64,000 bases of DNA, taken from contig NZ_CALNVW010000039.1 in assembly GCF_940670765.1 (NCBI RefSeq), positions 1 to 64,000 on the forward strand, read 5' to 3'. A program made the position numbers and the translations under genes. Position 1 is the stretch's first letter, and each line of letters opens with the position of its first letter. The DNA is from Streptomyces sp. A 4/2. GTDB taxonomy: Bacteria > Actinomycetota > Actinomycetes > Streptomycetales > Streptomycetaceae. The notes below the pieces were generated by a model. That model saw only the letters and a program-made list of their open reading frames with translations. It searched no databases and was not told where the DNA came from. Below are positions 26,307-34,735 of this stretch, in pieces.

Positions 26307-27464
26307 GTGTTTCCAAACCACTCTCGGCCACTGGTCACCGCACCGGCCGAAACCGCCATCCTCGCCCTGCTGTTGGCCGAGAGCCCGCTCAGCCGGGTGG
26401 AGCTGGCCCGCCGGACGGGGCTGTCCTCGACCGCTGTGACCAAAGCCGCACGACCACTCATCGACGACGGCTACCTGCACGAGCTCCCCCCGGAGCGCAC
26501 CGCTCCAGGGGCCGGACGCCCCGTGAACCCGCTGGCCGTCACTCCCGACCGGGAGTTCATCGTCGGTGTGAAGATCAGTGCCGATACCCTCATCGGCGCG
26601 GTCTGTGACCTGCGGGCCCAGATGCGGACCACCGCCAGCCGGCCTCTGGGCGACCGCGACCCGGTCTCCGTGTGTGAGCTACTGGCCGAGCTCGTCTCCG
26701 AACTCCTCGACACGAAACCCGAGTACCGGGCCCGCACCCGGCACCTGGGCATCGCGGTCTCCGGCGACGTGGACCGCCCCCGCGGGCGTGTTCGCTACTC
26801 CGTGCTCCCCAGCTGGCGCGATGTACCGCTGGCCGATACCCTCGCCGCGGCGACCGGCCTGACCGTCACCGTGGAGAACGACGTCAAGGCCATCACCTCC
26901 GCCGAGCACTGGTTCGGCGAAGGCATCGGCACCGAGTACTTCGCGCTGGTCTGCATCGGAGCCGGGGTCGGTTCCGGCATCGTCATCAACGGTGAGCTGG
27001 TCGCCGGGGCGTACGGAGTCGCCGGGGAGATGGGGCACATCAGCATCGACCCGGCCGGACCGCGGTGCCACTGCGGCCAGGTCGGTTGCGTCGAGGCCAT
27101 CGCATCCAGCGACGCCGTCCTCACTGCCGTACGCCGCACCACCGGCCAACCGGATCTGGACTTCGACGGCGCGGTTCAGCTCGCCCGTGGTGGAGACCCC
27201 ACCGCACAGGCCGCCTTCGCAAGGGCGGGCCACGCCATCGGCGTCGGCATCGCCACACTGGTGAACCTCGTAGGTCCCGAGCGCGTCGTCGTCACCGGCG
27301 AGGGGCTCGACACCTTCGACCTCTTCGGACCGCACATCAAGGACGCCTACGCGGCGAACTGCTTCAAAGCAGCGGCGAAATGCCCGCTGACCCTGCGTCC
27401 GCTCCCCTGGGAGGAGTGGGCCCGCGGAGCCGCCGTCGTCGGCATCCAGGCCCTCTTCCCCTGA
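26307..27464 (+). CDS. ROK-family transcriptional regulator
   Basis: A 385-residue protein starting at GTG 26307. A winged HTH occupies about residues 15-75 (LLLAESPLSRVELARRTGLS, STAVTKAARPLIDDGYL). The ROK domain follows, with ENDVKAITSAEHWFGEG, the sugar-site GAGVGSGIVINGELVAGAYG, GEMGHISI, and the ROK zinc motif CHCGQVGCVEAIAS. It should bind a sugar, probably galactose, mannose or a derivative, and repress the neighbouring GH36 gene and the ABC/glycosidase operon that starts 142 bases downstream. Confidence 0.92.
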   Translation: MFPNHSRPLVTAPAETAILALLLAESPLSRVELARRTGLSSTAVTKAARPLIDDGYLHELPPERTAPGAGRPVNPLAVTPDREFIVGVKISADTLIGAVCDLRAQMRTTASRPLGDRDPVSVCELLAELVSELLDTKPEYRARTRHLGIAVSGDVDRPRGRVRYSVLPSWRDVPLADTLAAATGLTVTVENDVKAITSAEHWFGEGIGTEYFALVCIGAGVGSGIVINGELVAGAYGVAGEMGHISIDPAGPRCHCGQVGCVEAIASSDAVLTAVRRTTGQPDLDFDGAVQLARGGDPTAQAAFARAGHAIGVGIATLVNLVGPERVVVTGEGLDTFDLFGPHIKDAYAANCFKAAAKCPLTLRPLPWEEWARGAAVVGIQALFP

Positions 27465-27605
27465 CCGGGCACACCATCCTGCTCGTCGGCCCAAGTGTCC
27501 GGCACAGCCGAATGTCCTCCACCGTCTGCCAACGGTGAACTCCGGACACCGGCCACGCCGGACAACAACACGTACGCCCAACCCTCTGAATCTGAAGGAC
27601 CCGAA

Positions 27606-28883
27606 GTGAGCGCACAGAGAGCCAAGCTTAGCCGCAGGGGATTCCTCGGCGGATCCGTCCTGTTCGTCGCAGGAGCAGCGGTCGCCTGCAGTTCCGACCC
27701 GACCGGTGGTGGCTCCTCCGGGGCGAAGACCACCCTGAACGTCTGGTCCCACGCCTACGGCGAGGCCGGTACCCAGCAGGCCCTCACCCGTTACGCCACC
27801 GCGTTCACCAAGGCCCACCCGGACATCGCGGTCAAGGTCACCTGGACCCCGGGCGACTACACCAGCAAGCTCAACGCGACCCTGCTCACCGATGCCGCCC
27901 CGGACGTCTTCGAAATCGGCGACTTCAGCGAGAGCTTCGCCCGGAGCGGCCAGATAGCCGAGCTGGACGACCTCTACGGCAGCGCCAAGTCCGACTTCAA
28001 CCCGGGCGCCCTCGAGATGGTGACCGTCGCGGGCAAGCTCTACGGCGTCAAGACCCTCGACGACATCATGATGCTCTACTTCCGCAAGAGCACGCTGTCC
28101 AAGGCCGGCATCACCCCGCCCCAGAGCTTCGACGAGCTCGTCGAAGCGGCCAAGGCCCTGAGCTCCAAGAAGACCAAGGGGCTGTTCGTCGGCCAGGACG
28201 GTCTGGGCGACAGCGCCATCCTGTCCGTGTTCTCCAACGGCGGCGACCTCGTCACCCACGACGGCAAGGCGGCCTTCGGCTCCGCCCAGGCCGCCGAGGC
28301 CGTGGCCGGGCTCAAGCGCCTCCACGACGACAAGTCCCTGCTGCTCGGATTCACCACCGACTGGTGGGACCCCTCGGCCCTCACCCAGAACGTCGTCCCG
28401 ATGCAGTGGGGCGGCCTCTGGTCGATGCCCGCCATCAAGACCGCACTCGGTGACGACTTCGGCGTCCTGCCCTGGCCCGCCTTCAAGTCCGGCGGCAAGC
28501 CTGCTGTGCGCGTCGGTGGCTGGAGCACCTGCGTCAACGCCAAGGGCAAGCACGTGGAAGCAGCCAAGAAGTTCGTCCAGTGGCTCTGGGTCCAGCAGAC
28601 CGACCTCCAGGAGGACTGGTCGCAGAGCTACGGCCTCCACGTCCCGCCACGCAAGTCCGTCGCCGCCACCGCCAGCAAGCTCAGCCAGGGACCTGCCAAG
28701 GAGACCGTCGAACTGGGCGCCAAGTACGGCAGGAACAACCCCAGCACCTGGAACAAGACCGTGAGCGACCTCTTCGCCGCAGCCGCGGCGAAGATCGTCA
28801 GCGGGCAGGGCGACGCCGCCAAGCTCCTGGCCGACGCGGCCAAGCGGGCCCAGAGTGACATCGACAAGCAGCGCGCATCATGA
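27606..28883 (+). CDS. ABC transporter sugar-binding lipoprotein
   Basis: A protein of 425 residues from GTG 27606 with AAGGAC upstream. The N-terminus LSRRGFLGGSVLFVAGAAVA followed by CSS combines a twin-arginine motif with a lipobox. The mature part is a cluster B (family 1) solute-binding protein (TLNVWSHAYGEAGTQQALTR, ITPPQSFDELVEAAK, VVPMQWGGLWSMP). It binds an oligosaccharide at the cell surface and passes it to the permeases encoded just downstream (ATGA overlap). Regulated presumably by the ROK protein. Confidence 0.92.
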   Translation: MSAQRAKLSRRGFLGGSVLFVAGAAVACSSDPTGGGSSGAKTTLNVWSHAYGEAGTQQALTRYATAFTKAHPDIAVKVTWTPGDYTSKLNATLLTDAAPDVFEIGDFSESFARSGQIAELDDLYGSAKSDFNPGALEMVTVAGKLYGVKTLDDIMMLYFRKSTLSKAGITPPQSFDELVEAAKALSSKKTKGLFVGQDGLGDSAILSVFSNGGDLVTHDGKAAFGSAQAAEAVAGLKRLHDDKSLLLGFTTDWWDPSALTQNVVPMQWGGLWSMPAIKTALGDDFGVLPWPAFKSGGKPAVRVGGWSTCVNAKGKHVEAAKKFVQWLWVQQTDLQEDWSQSYGLHVPPRKSVAATASKLSQGPAKETVELGAKYGRNNPSTWNKTVSDLFAAAAAKIVSGQGDAAKLLADAAKRAQSDIDKQRAS

Positions 28884-29869
28884 CGTCCGCACCTCCATCC
28901 ACGCTTGACCCCGAGCGTGTCGGGTGCCCCGCGGCCGAGCCGCGGGGCACCGCCCCCCTCCGCCGTTCCCGCACGGACTGGCGTGCCTGGGGAGCGTTCG
29001 CACTGCTCGCCGGGCCCCTGCTGATCGGCCTGGGCCTCTTCAAGTACGTTGCCATCGGCTGGAGTTTCCTGCTCAGTCTCAGTGAGGCCCGCGGCACCAT
29101 CGCCCTGGGGCACTGGGTCGGCCTGGACAACTACCAGACGCTGTTCTCCGATGCGGTGTTCCGTAAGTCACTCGGCCAGATCCTGCTGTTCACGGTGTTC
29201 ATCGTGCCGCTGACGTTCGCCGCCTCGCTGGGGCTGGCGCTGCTGGTGCACCGCATCCGGCGCGGCCGGGCCGTCCTGCGCACCGCCTTCCTGATCCCGG
29301 CTGCCGTCTCCTACGTCGCAGCTTCCCTGCTGTGGAAGATGTCGCTGTTCAACGGGTTGCCGAGCGGCATCGCCAACACCATCGGCGGCTGGTTCGGCAT
29401 GGACGTCGAACCATGGCTGCAGACCACCTCGCCGCCGCTGTACTGGGTCGCCCTCGTCACCCTCCGCCTCTGGCTCCAGGTCGGCTTCTACATGGTGCTC
29501 TTCCTGGCCGGGCTCCAGGGCATCCCGAAGGAGATGTACGAGGCCGCCGCCCTCGACGGCGCCACCGGCCTGCGACTGCTGCGCAGGATCACCCTGCCGA
29601 TGCTGCGCAACACCTCGGTAGCCGTCCTGATGCTGCAGTTCATCGCCGCTTTCCAGGCGTTCGACGAGTTCTACAACCTGTTCAACAGCGGGCAGTCCGG
29701 AGGGGCGGCGGCCCCGGTCCGAACCCCGCTGGGCTATCTCTACGACACCGCGATGGGTTCCCAGAACTACGGCCTCGGGTCGGCCGGAGCCTTCGTGCTC
29801 ACCGCCCTCATCGTCTGCGTGACCCTGATCCAGGGCCGGATCACCGGCTTCGGGAAGGGTGAGGAGTGA
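28880..29869 (+). CDS. ABC sugar transporter permease 1
   Basis: A protein of 329 residues with six membrane spans and the EAA loop (YEAAALDGATGLRLLRRITL) that docks the ATPase. It belongs to the MalF/UgpA type. Start overlaps the binding-protein stop (ATGA) and its stop overlaps the next permease (GTGA). No ATPase gene lies in the operon. In Streptomyces the shared MsiK ATPase usually energises such importers. Confidence 0.92.
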   Translation: MTSAPPSTLDPERVGCPAAEPRGTAPLRRSRTDWRAWGAFALLAGPLLIGLGLFKYVAIGWSFLLSLSEARGTIALGHWVGLDNYQTLFSDAVFRKSLGQILLFTVFIVPLTFAASLGLALLVHRIRRGRAVLRTAFLIPAAVSYVAASLLWKMSLFNGLPSGIANTIGGWFGMDVEPWLQTTSPPLYWVALVTLRLWLQVGFYMVLFLAGLQGIPKEMYEAAALDGATGLRLLRRITLPMLRNTSVAVLMLQFIAAFQAFDEFYNLFNSGQSGGAAAPVRTPLGYLYDTAMGSQNYGLGSAGAFVLTALIVCVTLIQGRITGFGKGEE

Positions 29870-30720
29870 GCAACATGACAACCGCCCGACACCTGCCGCC
29901 GGTACTGCGCCGGTCCGTGCGTGGCGTGCTGGCCGGCCTGCTTACGGCAGTGTTCCTGGCGCCCTTCTATCTGATGCTGCGCAATGCCCTGATGGACACG
30001 CAGGGTCTGACGTCACCGCACTGGACCTGGTGGCCGTCGTCGATGCACTGGGAGAACTTCAGCTCGCTCTTCAGCGACCCCGCGCTGCACATGGGCCAGG
30101 CCCTCGGCAACTCGTTGCTGATCGCCGGGATCACCGCCCCGGTGTCGACGCTCCTCGCGTCGGCCGCCGGGTACGCCCTCGCGCGGATCCCGGTACCCGG
30201 ACGGGGCGTTCTGCTCGCCCTGGTGGTGGCGACGCTGATGATCCCGGGCTCGGTGACGTTCGTCCCCACCTTCGTCGTCGTGGGCTCCATGGGCGGGGTC
30301 AACACCCTGTGGGGGATCATCGCGCCCGGACTGTTCAACCCCTTCGCCGTTCTGCTGTTCCGTAACTTCTACCTCCAGTTCCCCAGCGAGATCGAGGAGG
30401 CCGGACGCCTGGACGGGCTCGGCTGGCTCGGTCTCTACCGCCGGATCGCCCTGCCGTCGTCCGGAGCGATGCTCGCCTCGCTCGGCGCGCTCGCCTTCAT
30501 CGACAGCTGGAACGCCTTCCTGTGGCCGCTGGTCATCGGGCAGGACCCGTCCTCGTGGACGGCCCAGATCGCCCTGTCGACGTTCCTCACCTCACAGACC
30601 GTCAACCTGCCCGGACTGTTCGCCGGGGCCGTCGTGACCATCGCGCCACTGGTGGCCATGTTCCTGGTCGCCCAGCGCTACATCGTCGAAGGCATCGCCA
30701 CCAGCGGGCTCAAGGGCTGA
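29866..30720 (+). CDS. ABC sugar transporter permease 2
   Basis: A protein of 284 residues, MalG/UgpE type, with six spans and the docking loop EIEEAGRLDGLGWLGLYRRI. GTG at 29866 overlaps the upstream stop. It pairs with the permease at 28880. It ends just before the two hairpins at 30741-30792 that separate importer and glycosidase genes. Confidence 0.92.
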   Translation: MSNMTTARHLPPVLRRSVRGVLAGLLTAVFLAPFYLMLRNALMDTQGLTSPHWTWWPSSMHWENFSSLFSDPALHMGQALGNSLLIAGITAPVSTLLASAAGYALARIPVPGRGVLLALVVATLMIPGSVTFVPTFVVVGSMGGVNTLWGIIAPGLFNPFAVLLFRNFYLQFPSEIEEAGRLDGLGWLGLYRRIALPSSGAMLASLGALAFIDSWNAFLWPLVIGQDPSSWTAQIALSTFLTSQTVNLPGLFAGAVVTIAPLVAMFLVAQRYIVEGIATSGLKG

Positions 30721-30740
30721 GAGAGCCACCGAGCCGCGCC

Positions 30741-30792
30741 TGGCTCCGGACCACCGGTCCGGAGCCACCTGACTCCGGACCGTTCGGTCCGG
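30741..30792 (+). terminator. Two tandem hairpins between importer and glycosidase genes
   Basis: TGGCTCCGGACC/GGTCCGGAGCCA (12-bp perfect stem, 3-base loop, 30741-30767) and CCGGACC/GGTCCGG (7-bp stem, 30775-30792). No U-run follows. They may protect the upstream mRNA or partly terminate, lowering GH5/GH35/GH38 expression relative to the importer. Confidence 0.5.
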
Positions 30793-30849
30793 GCCGCACC
30801 ACCTGGAGATCCAACCCCCACACCCACCCCACCCTTGGAGGGGACAAGC

Positions 30850-32808
30850 ATGAGATCCGCTAGGTCGGCTCCCGCCGTCAGGAAATTCTTCTCCCGCGTC
30901 CTGCCCGCCACGGCAGCCGCGGCCACCCTCGTTCTCACCGGAACCTCCGCTTCCGTCGCAGCGCCTTCCCCCAGCACCAGCACCGCAACTCCCCTGACCG
31001 GACCGCAGCTGGCAGCCTCCTGGACGGGGCCGCTGAGCACCCGCGGGCGGTACATCGTCGATGCCAACGGCAACCGCTTCAAGCTGAAGGCCGGCAACTG
31101 GTCCGGCGCCCAGGGCACTTACGAGGGCAGCGGCGACGTCAACGACCCCGCGAACCACCAGGCGGACCAGGATTCCCACAACATCCCGCTGGGCCTGGAC
31201 CGCGCGCCGCTGAAGCAGATCACGGACGACTTCCACGAACTCGGACTGAACAGCATCCGGCTGCCGTTCGCCAACGCGATGCTGCACGACTCCACGATCG
31301 TGCCCGACTCGGCCGTCGCGGCCAACCCGCAGCTCAAGGGCAAGACCCCGCTGCAGGTGTACGACGCGGTGGTGGCGGCCCTGACCGCCGAGGGGTTCGC
31401 GGTCATCCTCAACAACCACACCACCACCTACCGCTTCTGTTGCGGCCTGGACGGCAACGAGCGCTGGAACAGCGGCCAGACCGCCCAGCAGTGGCAGGAC
31501 GACTGGGTCTCCCTGGTGAACCGCTACAAGGCGAACAAGCGGGTCGTCGGCGCCGACCTGCGTAACGAGATCCGCCGCGACACCCTGGACGACCCCAACT
31601 GGGGCATGGGCGACGACCACGACGCGTACGCGGCCTTCGAGCTGGCGGGCACCCGCATCCTGGGAGCCGACCCCGACATGCTGATCATCATGGAGGGCAT
31701 CAACTGGCAGGGCATCCCGCTGGACGGGCTGAACTACGGCCGGCCGATGCTGACCCCGGTCCGCAACCTCTCCAACACCCTGATCGCCTCGGGGAAGCTG
31801 GTCTACGCCGCGCACTTCTACGGCTACACCGGGCCGAACTACACGGGCGCCGCCAGTGGACCGGGCCACACCAACGACTGGCCGTACGAGGACTTCCCGC
31901 TCGACCAGCTGAAGCAACTGGTCAACGACGAGGCCCTGTTCGTCACCCAGGCCGGCCAGCACTTCACCGCCCCCGTCTGGATCAGCGAGTTCGGTGCGGC
32001 CGGCCGGGGATCGGACGACGCCAAGGAGAAGACCTGGTTCGACAACTTCACCGACATCCTGGTCCAGAACGACACCGACTTCGCCATCTGGCCGATGGTC
32101 GGATGGACCGACGCCAACGGCAAACCGCAGGACAACTGGGCCCTGATCTCCTACGACGCCACCGGCAAGCGGCAGAGCCTCAGCGACCCCGGTGACTGGC
32201 GCTCCGCCGACTGGAACAAGCTGGTCAACGCCTCCGGCGTCTCCGGTCCGGTCGCACAGGTCGACCACTGGAACATGCTCGACCTCGACTTCCGCGACCA
32301 CAACGTCTCCTCCCACATGCTCGCCCAGGGCGACTGGAGCCCCGGCTACCGCAAGGGCAACTGCCCCGACAGCCAGCGTCTGATCGGCCTCGGCCGCAGC
32401 GACAAGCGCGGGCTGTGCACCGACGCGAACCAGCCCGCCAAGGGCACCGGTGACTGGGTGGCCGTCCATGACGACCGCTACGTCACGCACGGCGACTGGG
32501 CCTCGGGCTACAACAAGCTCCAGTGCCCCGACAACACCTTCGCCGTCGGCTACAGCGTCAGCGGCAACGCCATGGCCGGCCTGCTCTGCGCGCCGTCCGC
32601 CGCACCGCTGCCGCTGACCGGCCGCAACGTCTGGTTCGACAAGAGCGACAACCGTCCCGCGTCGGGCGGCTCGGTCCAGAGCGACTGGGCCCCCGGCTAC
32701 TACAAGGGTCAGTGCACCGACAAGGAGTACGTCGCCGGTGTCGCCTTCACCTGGCAGTGGAACCACGGCGGCGTGCCCGACGCGCTGCTCTGCCGTCCGC
32801 TGAGCTGA
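30850..32808 (+). CDS. Secreted GH5 endoglycanase with three C-terminal Cys repeats
   Basis: A protein of 652 residues from ATG 30850 behind GGAGGGG. A Sec signal ends near SVAAP. The GH5 barrel spans about residues 60-450: LGLNSIRLPFANAM, AEGFAVILNNHTT, the acid/base Glu in VGADLRNEIRRD, YAAHFYGY, and the nucleophile Glu in VWISEFGAAG. It should cut beta-linked glycan (cellulose, mannan or a related polymer) outside the cell. Residues about 480-652 hold three repeats of the form DWxxGYxKxxCPDxxxxxGxxxS...LC (DWSPGYRKGNCPDSQ, DWASGYNKLQCPDNT, DWAPGYYKGQCTDKE), probably a disulfide-stabilised binding module. Confidence 0.88.
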   Translation: MRSARSAPAVRKFFSRVLPATAAAATLVLTGTSASVAAPSPSTSTATPLTGPQLAASWTGPLSTRGRYIVDANGNRFKLKAGNWSGAQGTYEGSGDVNDPANHQADQDSHNIPLGLDRAPLKQITDDFHELGLNSIRLPFANAMLHDSTIVPDSAVAANPQLKGKTPLQVYDAVVAALTAEGFAVILNNHTTTYRFCCGLDGNERWNSGQTAQQWQDDWVSLVNRYKANKRVVGADLRNEIRRDTLDDPNWGMGDDHDAYAAFELAGTRILGADPDMLIIMEGINWQGIPLDGLNYGRPMLTPVRNLSNTLIASGKLVYAAHFYGYTGPNYTGAASGPGHTNDWPYEDFPLDQLKQLVNDEALFVTQAGQHFTAPVWISEFGAAGRGSDDAKEKTWFDNFTDILVQNDTDFAIWPMVGWTDANGKPQDNWALISYDATGKRQSLSDPGDWRSADWNKLVNASGVSGPVAQVDHWNMLDLDFRDHNVSSHMLAQGDWSPGYRKGNCPDSQRLIGLGRSDKRGLCTDANQPAKGTGDWVAVHDDRYVTHGDWASGYNKLQCPDNTFAVGYSVSGNAMAGLLCAPSAAPLPLTGRNVWFDKSDNRPASGGSVQSDWAPGYYKGQCTDKEYVAGVAFTWQWNHGGVPDALLCRPLS

Positions 32809-32855
32809 CCCACCGCACCCGTTCCATCAGCCCCATCATCGAGGAGACCAAGGCA

Positions 32856-34610
32856 ATGCCACGACTCGAGGTTGCCGTAGACGGCTTCCGTCTCGACGAC
32901 CGACCGCTGCGAATCATTTCCGGCGGGCTGCACTACTTCCGGATCCATCCGGAGCAGTGGGCCGACCGGCTTCGCAAGGCGCGTCTGATGGGGCTGAACA
33001 CGGTCGAGACCTACGTCCCGTGGAATCTCCACTCGCCCCGTCCGGGCGAGTTCCGGCTGGACGGAGGTCTCGATCTGTGCCGGTTCCTCGAACTGGCCGC
33101 CGCCGAGGGCCTGCACGTCCTGCTCCGCCCCGGCCCGTACATCTGCGCCGAGTGGGAGGGCGGCGGCCTGCCGTCCTGGCTGCTCACCGACGAGGACATC
33201 GAACTGCGCAGCTGCGACCCCCGCTTCCTGAAGGCGGTGGACGAGTACCTCGGCGCCCTGCTGCCGCCCGTCCTTCCCTACCTCTCCACGCAGGGCGGCC
33301 CGGTCATCGCCGTACAGCTGGAGAACGAGTACGGCGCCTACAGCAACGACTCCGCATATCTGGAGGATCTGGCGGAGCTGCTGCACCGGCACGGAGTCGA
33401 CGTGCCGCTGTTCACCTGCGACCAGCCCTCAGACCTGGAACGTGGCGGCCTCGACGGCGTCCTGCGCACCGTCAATCTCGGCAGCCGGGTGGACGCCGGG
33501 CTCGCCGCCCTGCGCACGCATCAGCCGTCCGGGCCGCTGATGTGCAGCGAGTTCTGGATCGGCTGGTTCGACCGCTGGGGCGGAACCCACGTCACCCGCA
33601 GCGCGGCCGACGCCGCGGCGGACCTCGACCGGATGCTCGCGGCCGGCGCCTCGGTCAACATCTACATGTTCCACGGCGGCACCAACTTCGGTTTCACCAA
33701 CGGCGCCAACGACAAGGGCACCTACCGCGCCACCGTCACCTCGTACGACTACGACGCGTGCCTGGACGAGGCAGGCGACCCCGCCCCCAAGTACGCCGCC
33801 TTCCGCGAGGTCATCGCCCGGTACGCGCCCGTCCCCGAGGAGCCGGTACCGGCCCCCGCGCCCAAGCTCGCTCCGGCCACCGCCGAACTCGCCGTGTGCG
33901 CGGGCCTGCTGGACCAGCGCGACCGGCTCGGCAGCGCGGTGCACGCCGACCGCCCGCAGATCATGGAGCAGCTCGGTCAGTCCTTCGGATTCGTCCTGTA
34001 CGAGACGGAGCTCCCGGCGGCCGGGCCGACCGTCCTGCGCATCGCGGAGGTGCGCGACCGCGCCCAGGTCTTCGTCGACGGCCAGCCCGTCGGCGTACTG
34101 GAGCGTGAGAGCCACGAGCACAGCCTCGCCTTCCACTCGCCCCGCAGCGGCGCGCGGTTGGCCGTGCTGGTGGAGAACCAGGGCAGGGTCAACTACGGCC
34201 AGGGCATGCACGACCGCAAGGGACTGCTCGGTGAGGTCACCGTCAACTCACTCGCCCCGGACGACTGGTCCAGCAGGCCGCTGCCCCTCGATGATCTCGG
34301 CGGGCTGTCCTTCACCACGTCCGATCCCGCCTCGCCCCCGGTCGGCCCCACGTTCCACCGCGGGCACCTGGACATCGAGCAGCCGGCCGACGGCTGGATC
34401 GCCCTGGACGGCTGGACCAAGGGCCAGGTCTGGATCAACGGCTTCGCTCTCGGCCGGTACTGGTCCCGAGGACCGCAGACCACCCTCTATGTCCCCGCAC
34501 CGGTCCTGAACGCCGGCCGGAACGAGATCACGGTCCTCGAACTGCACAGCGCCACCACCCGCACGGTGGAGCTGCGGGGCACCCCGGATCTGGGACCCGT
34601 CGAGGACTGA
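32856..34610 (+). CDS. GH35 beta-galactosidase
   Basis: A 584-residue protein with no signal peptide, so cytoplasmic. GH35 marks: FRIHPEQWADRLRKARLMGL, NTVETYVPWNLHSPRPGEF, LRPGPYICAEWEGGGLPSWL, the acid/base Glu in AVQLENEYGAY (about residue 155) and the nucleophile Glu in MCSEFWIGWFDRWGG (about 231), then MFHGGTNFGFTNGA. C-terminal beta-sandwich domains include GWTKGQVWINGFALGRYW. It removes terminal beta-galactose from imported oligosaccharide. AAGG precedes ATG 32856; 47 bases separate it from GH5. Confidence 0.93.
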   Translation: MPRLEVAVDGFRLDDRPLRIISGGLHYFRIHPEQWADRLRKARLMGLNTVETYVPWNLHSPRPGEFRLDGGLDLCRFLELAAAEGLHVLLRPGPYICAEWEGGGLPSWLLTDEDIELRSCDPRFLKAVDEYLGALLPPVLPYLSTQGGPVIAVQLENEYGAYSNDSAYLEDLAELLHRHGVDVPLFTCDQPSDLERGGLDGVLRTVNLGSRVDAGLAALRTHQPSGPLMCSEFWIGWFDRWGGTHVTRSAADAAADLDRMLAAGASVNIYMFHGGTNFGFTNGANDKGTYRATVTSYDYDACLDEAGDPAPKYAAFREVIARYAPVPEEPVPAPAPKLAPATAELAVCAGLLDQRDRLGSAVHADRPQIMEQLGQSFGFVLYETELPAAGPTVLRIAEVRDRAQVFVDGQPVGVLERESHEHSLAFHSPRSGARLAVLVENQGRVNYGQGMHDRKGLLGEVTVNSLAPDDWSSRPLPLDDLGGLSFTTSDPASPPVGPTFHRGHLDIEQPADGWIALDGWTKGQVWINGFALGRYWSRGPQTTLYVPAPVLNAGRNEITVLELHSATTRTVELRGTPDLGPVED

Positions 34611-34621
34611 CGTCCGTGCGG

Positions 34622-34707
34622 CCGGTCGGGCCACCCCGGCCGGTCCACCTGCCGATACCCCCCGGTCGGGCCACCTGCCGGTACGCCCCGGCCGGTGGCC
34701 CGACCGG
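34622..34707 (+). repeat. Three copies of a 14-base GC element between GH35 and GH38
   Basis: CCGGTCGGGCCACC occurs at 34622-34635 and 34662-34675, and as its exact reverse complement at 34694-34707. The second and third can form a perfect 14-bp stem. It lies in the 125-base gap before the GH38 ribosome site and may be an mRNA-stability or attenuation element. Confidence 0.55.
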
Positions 34708-34735
34708 TCGCACCGAACCGACGACGGAGGAATCC

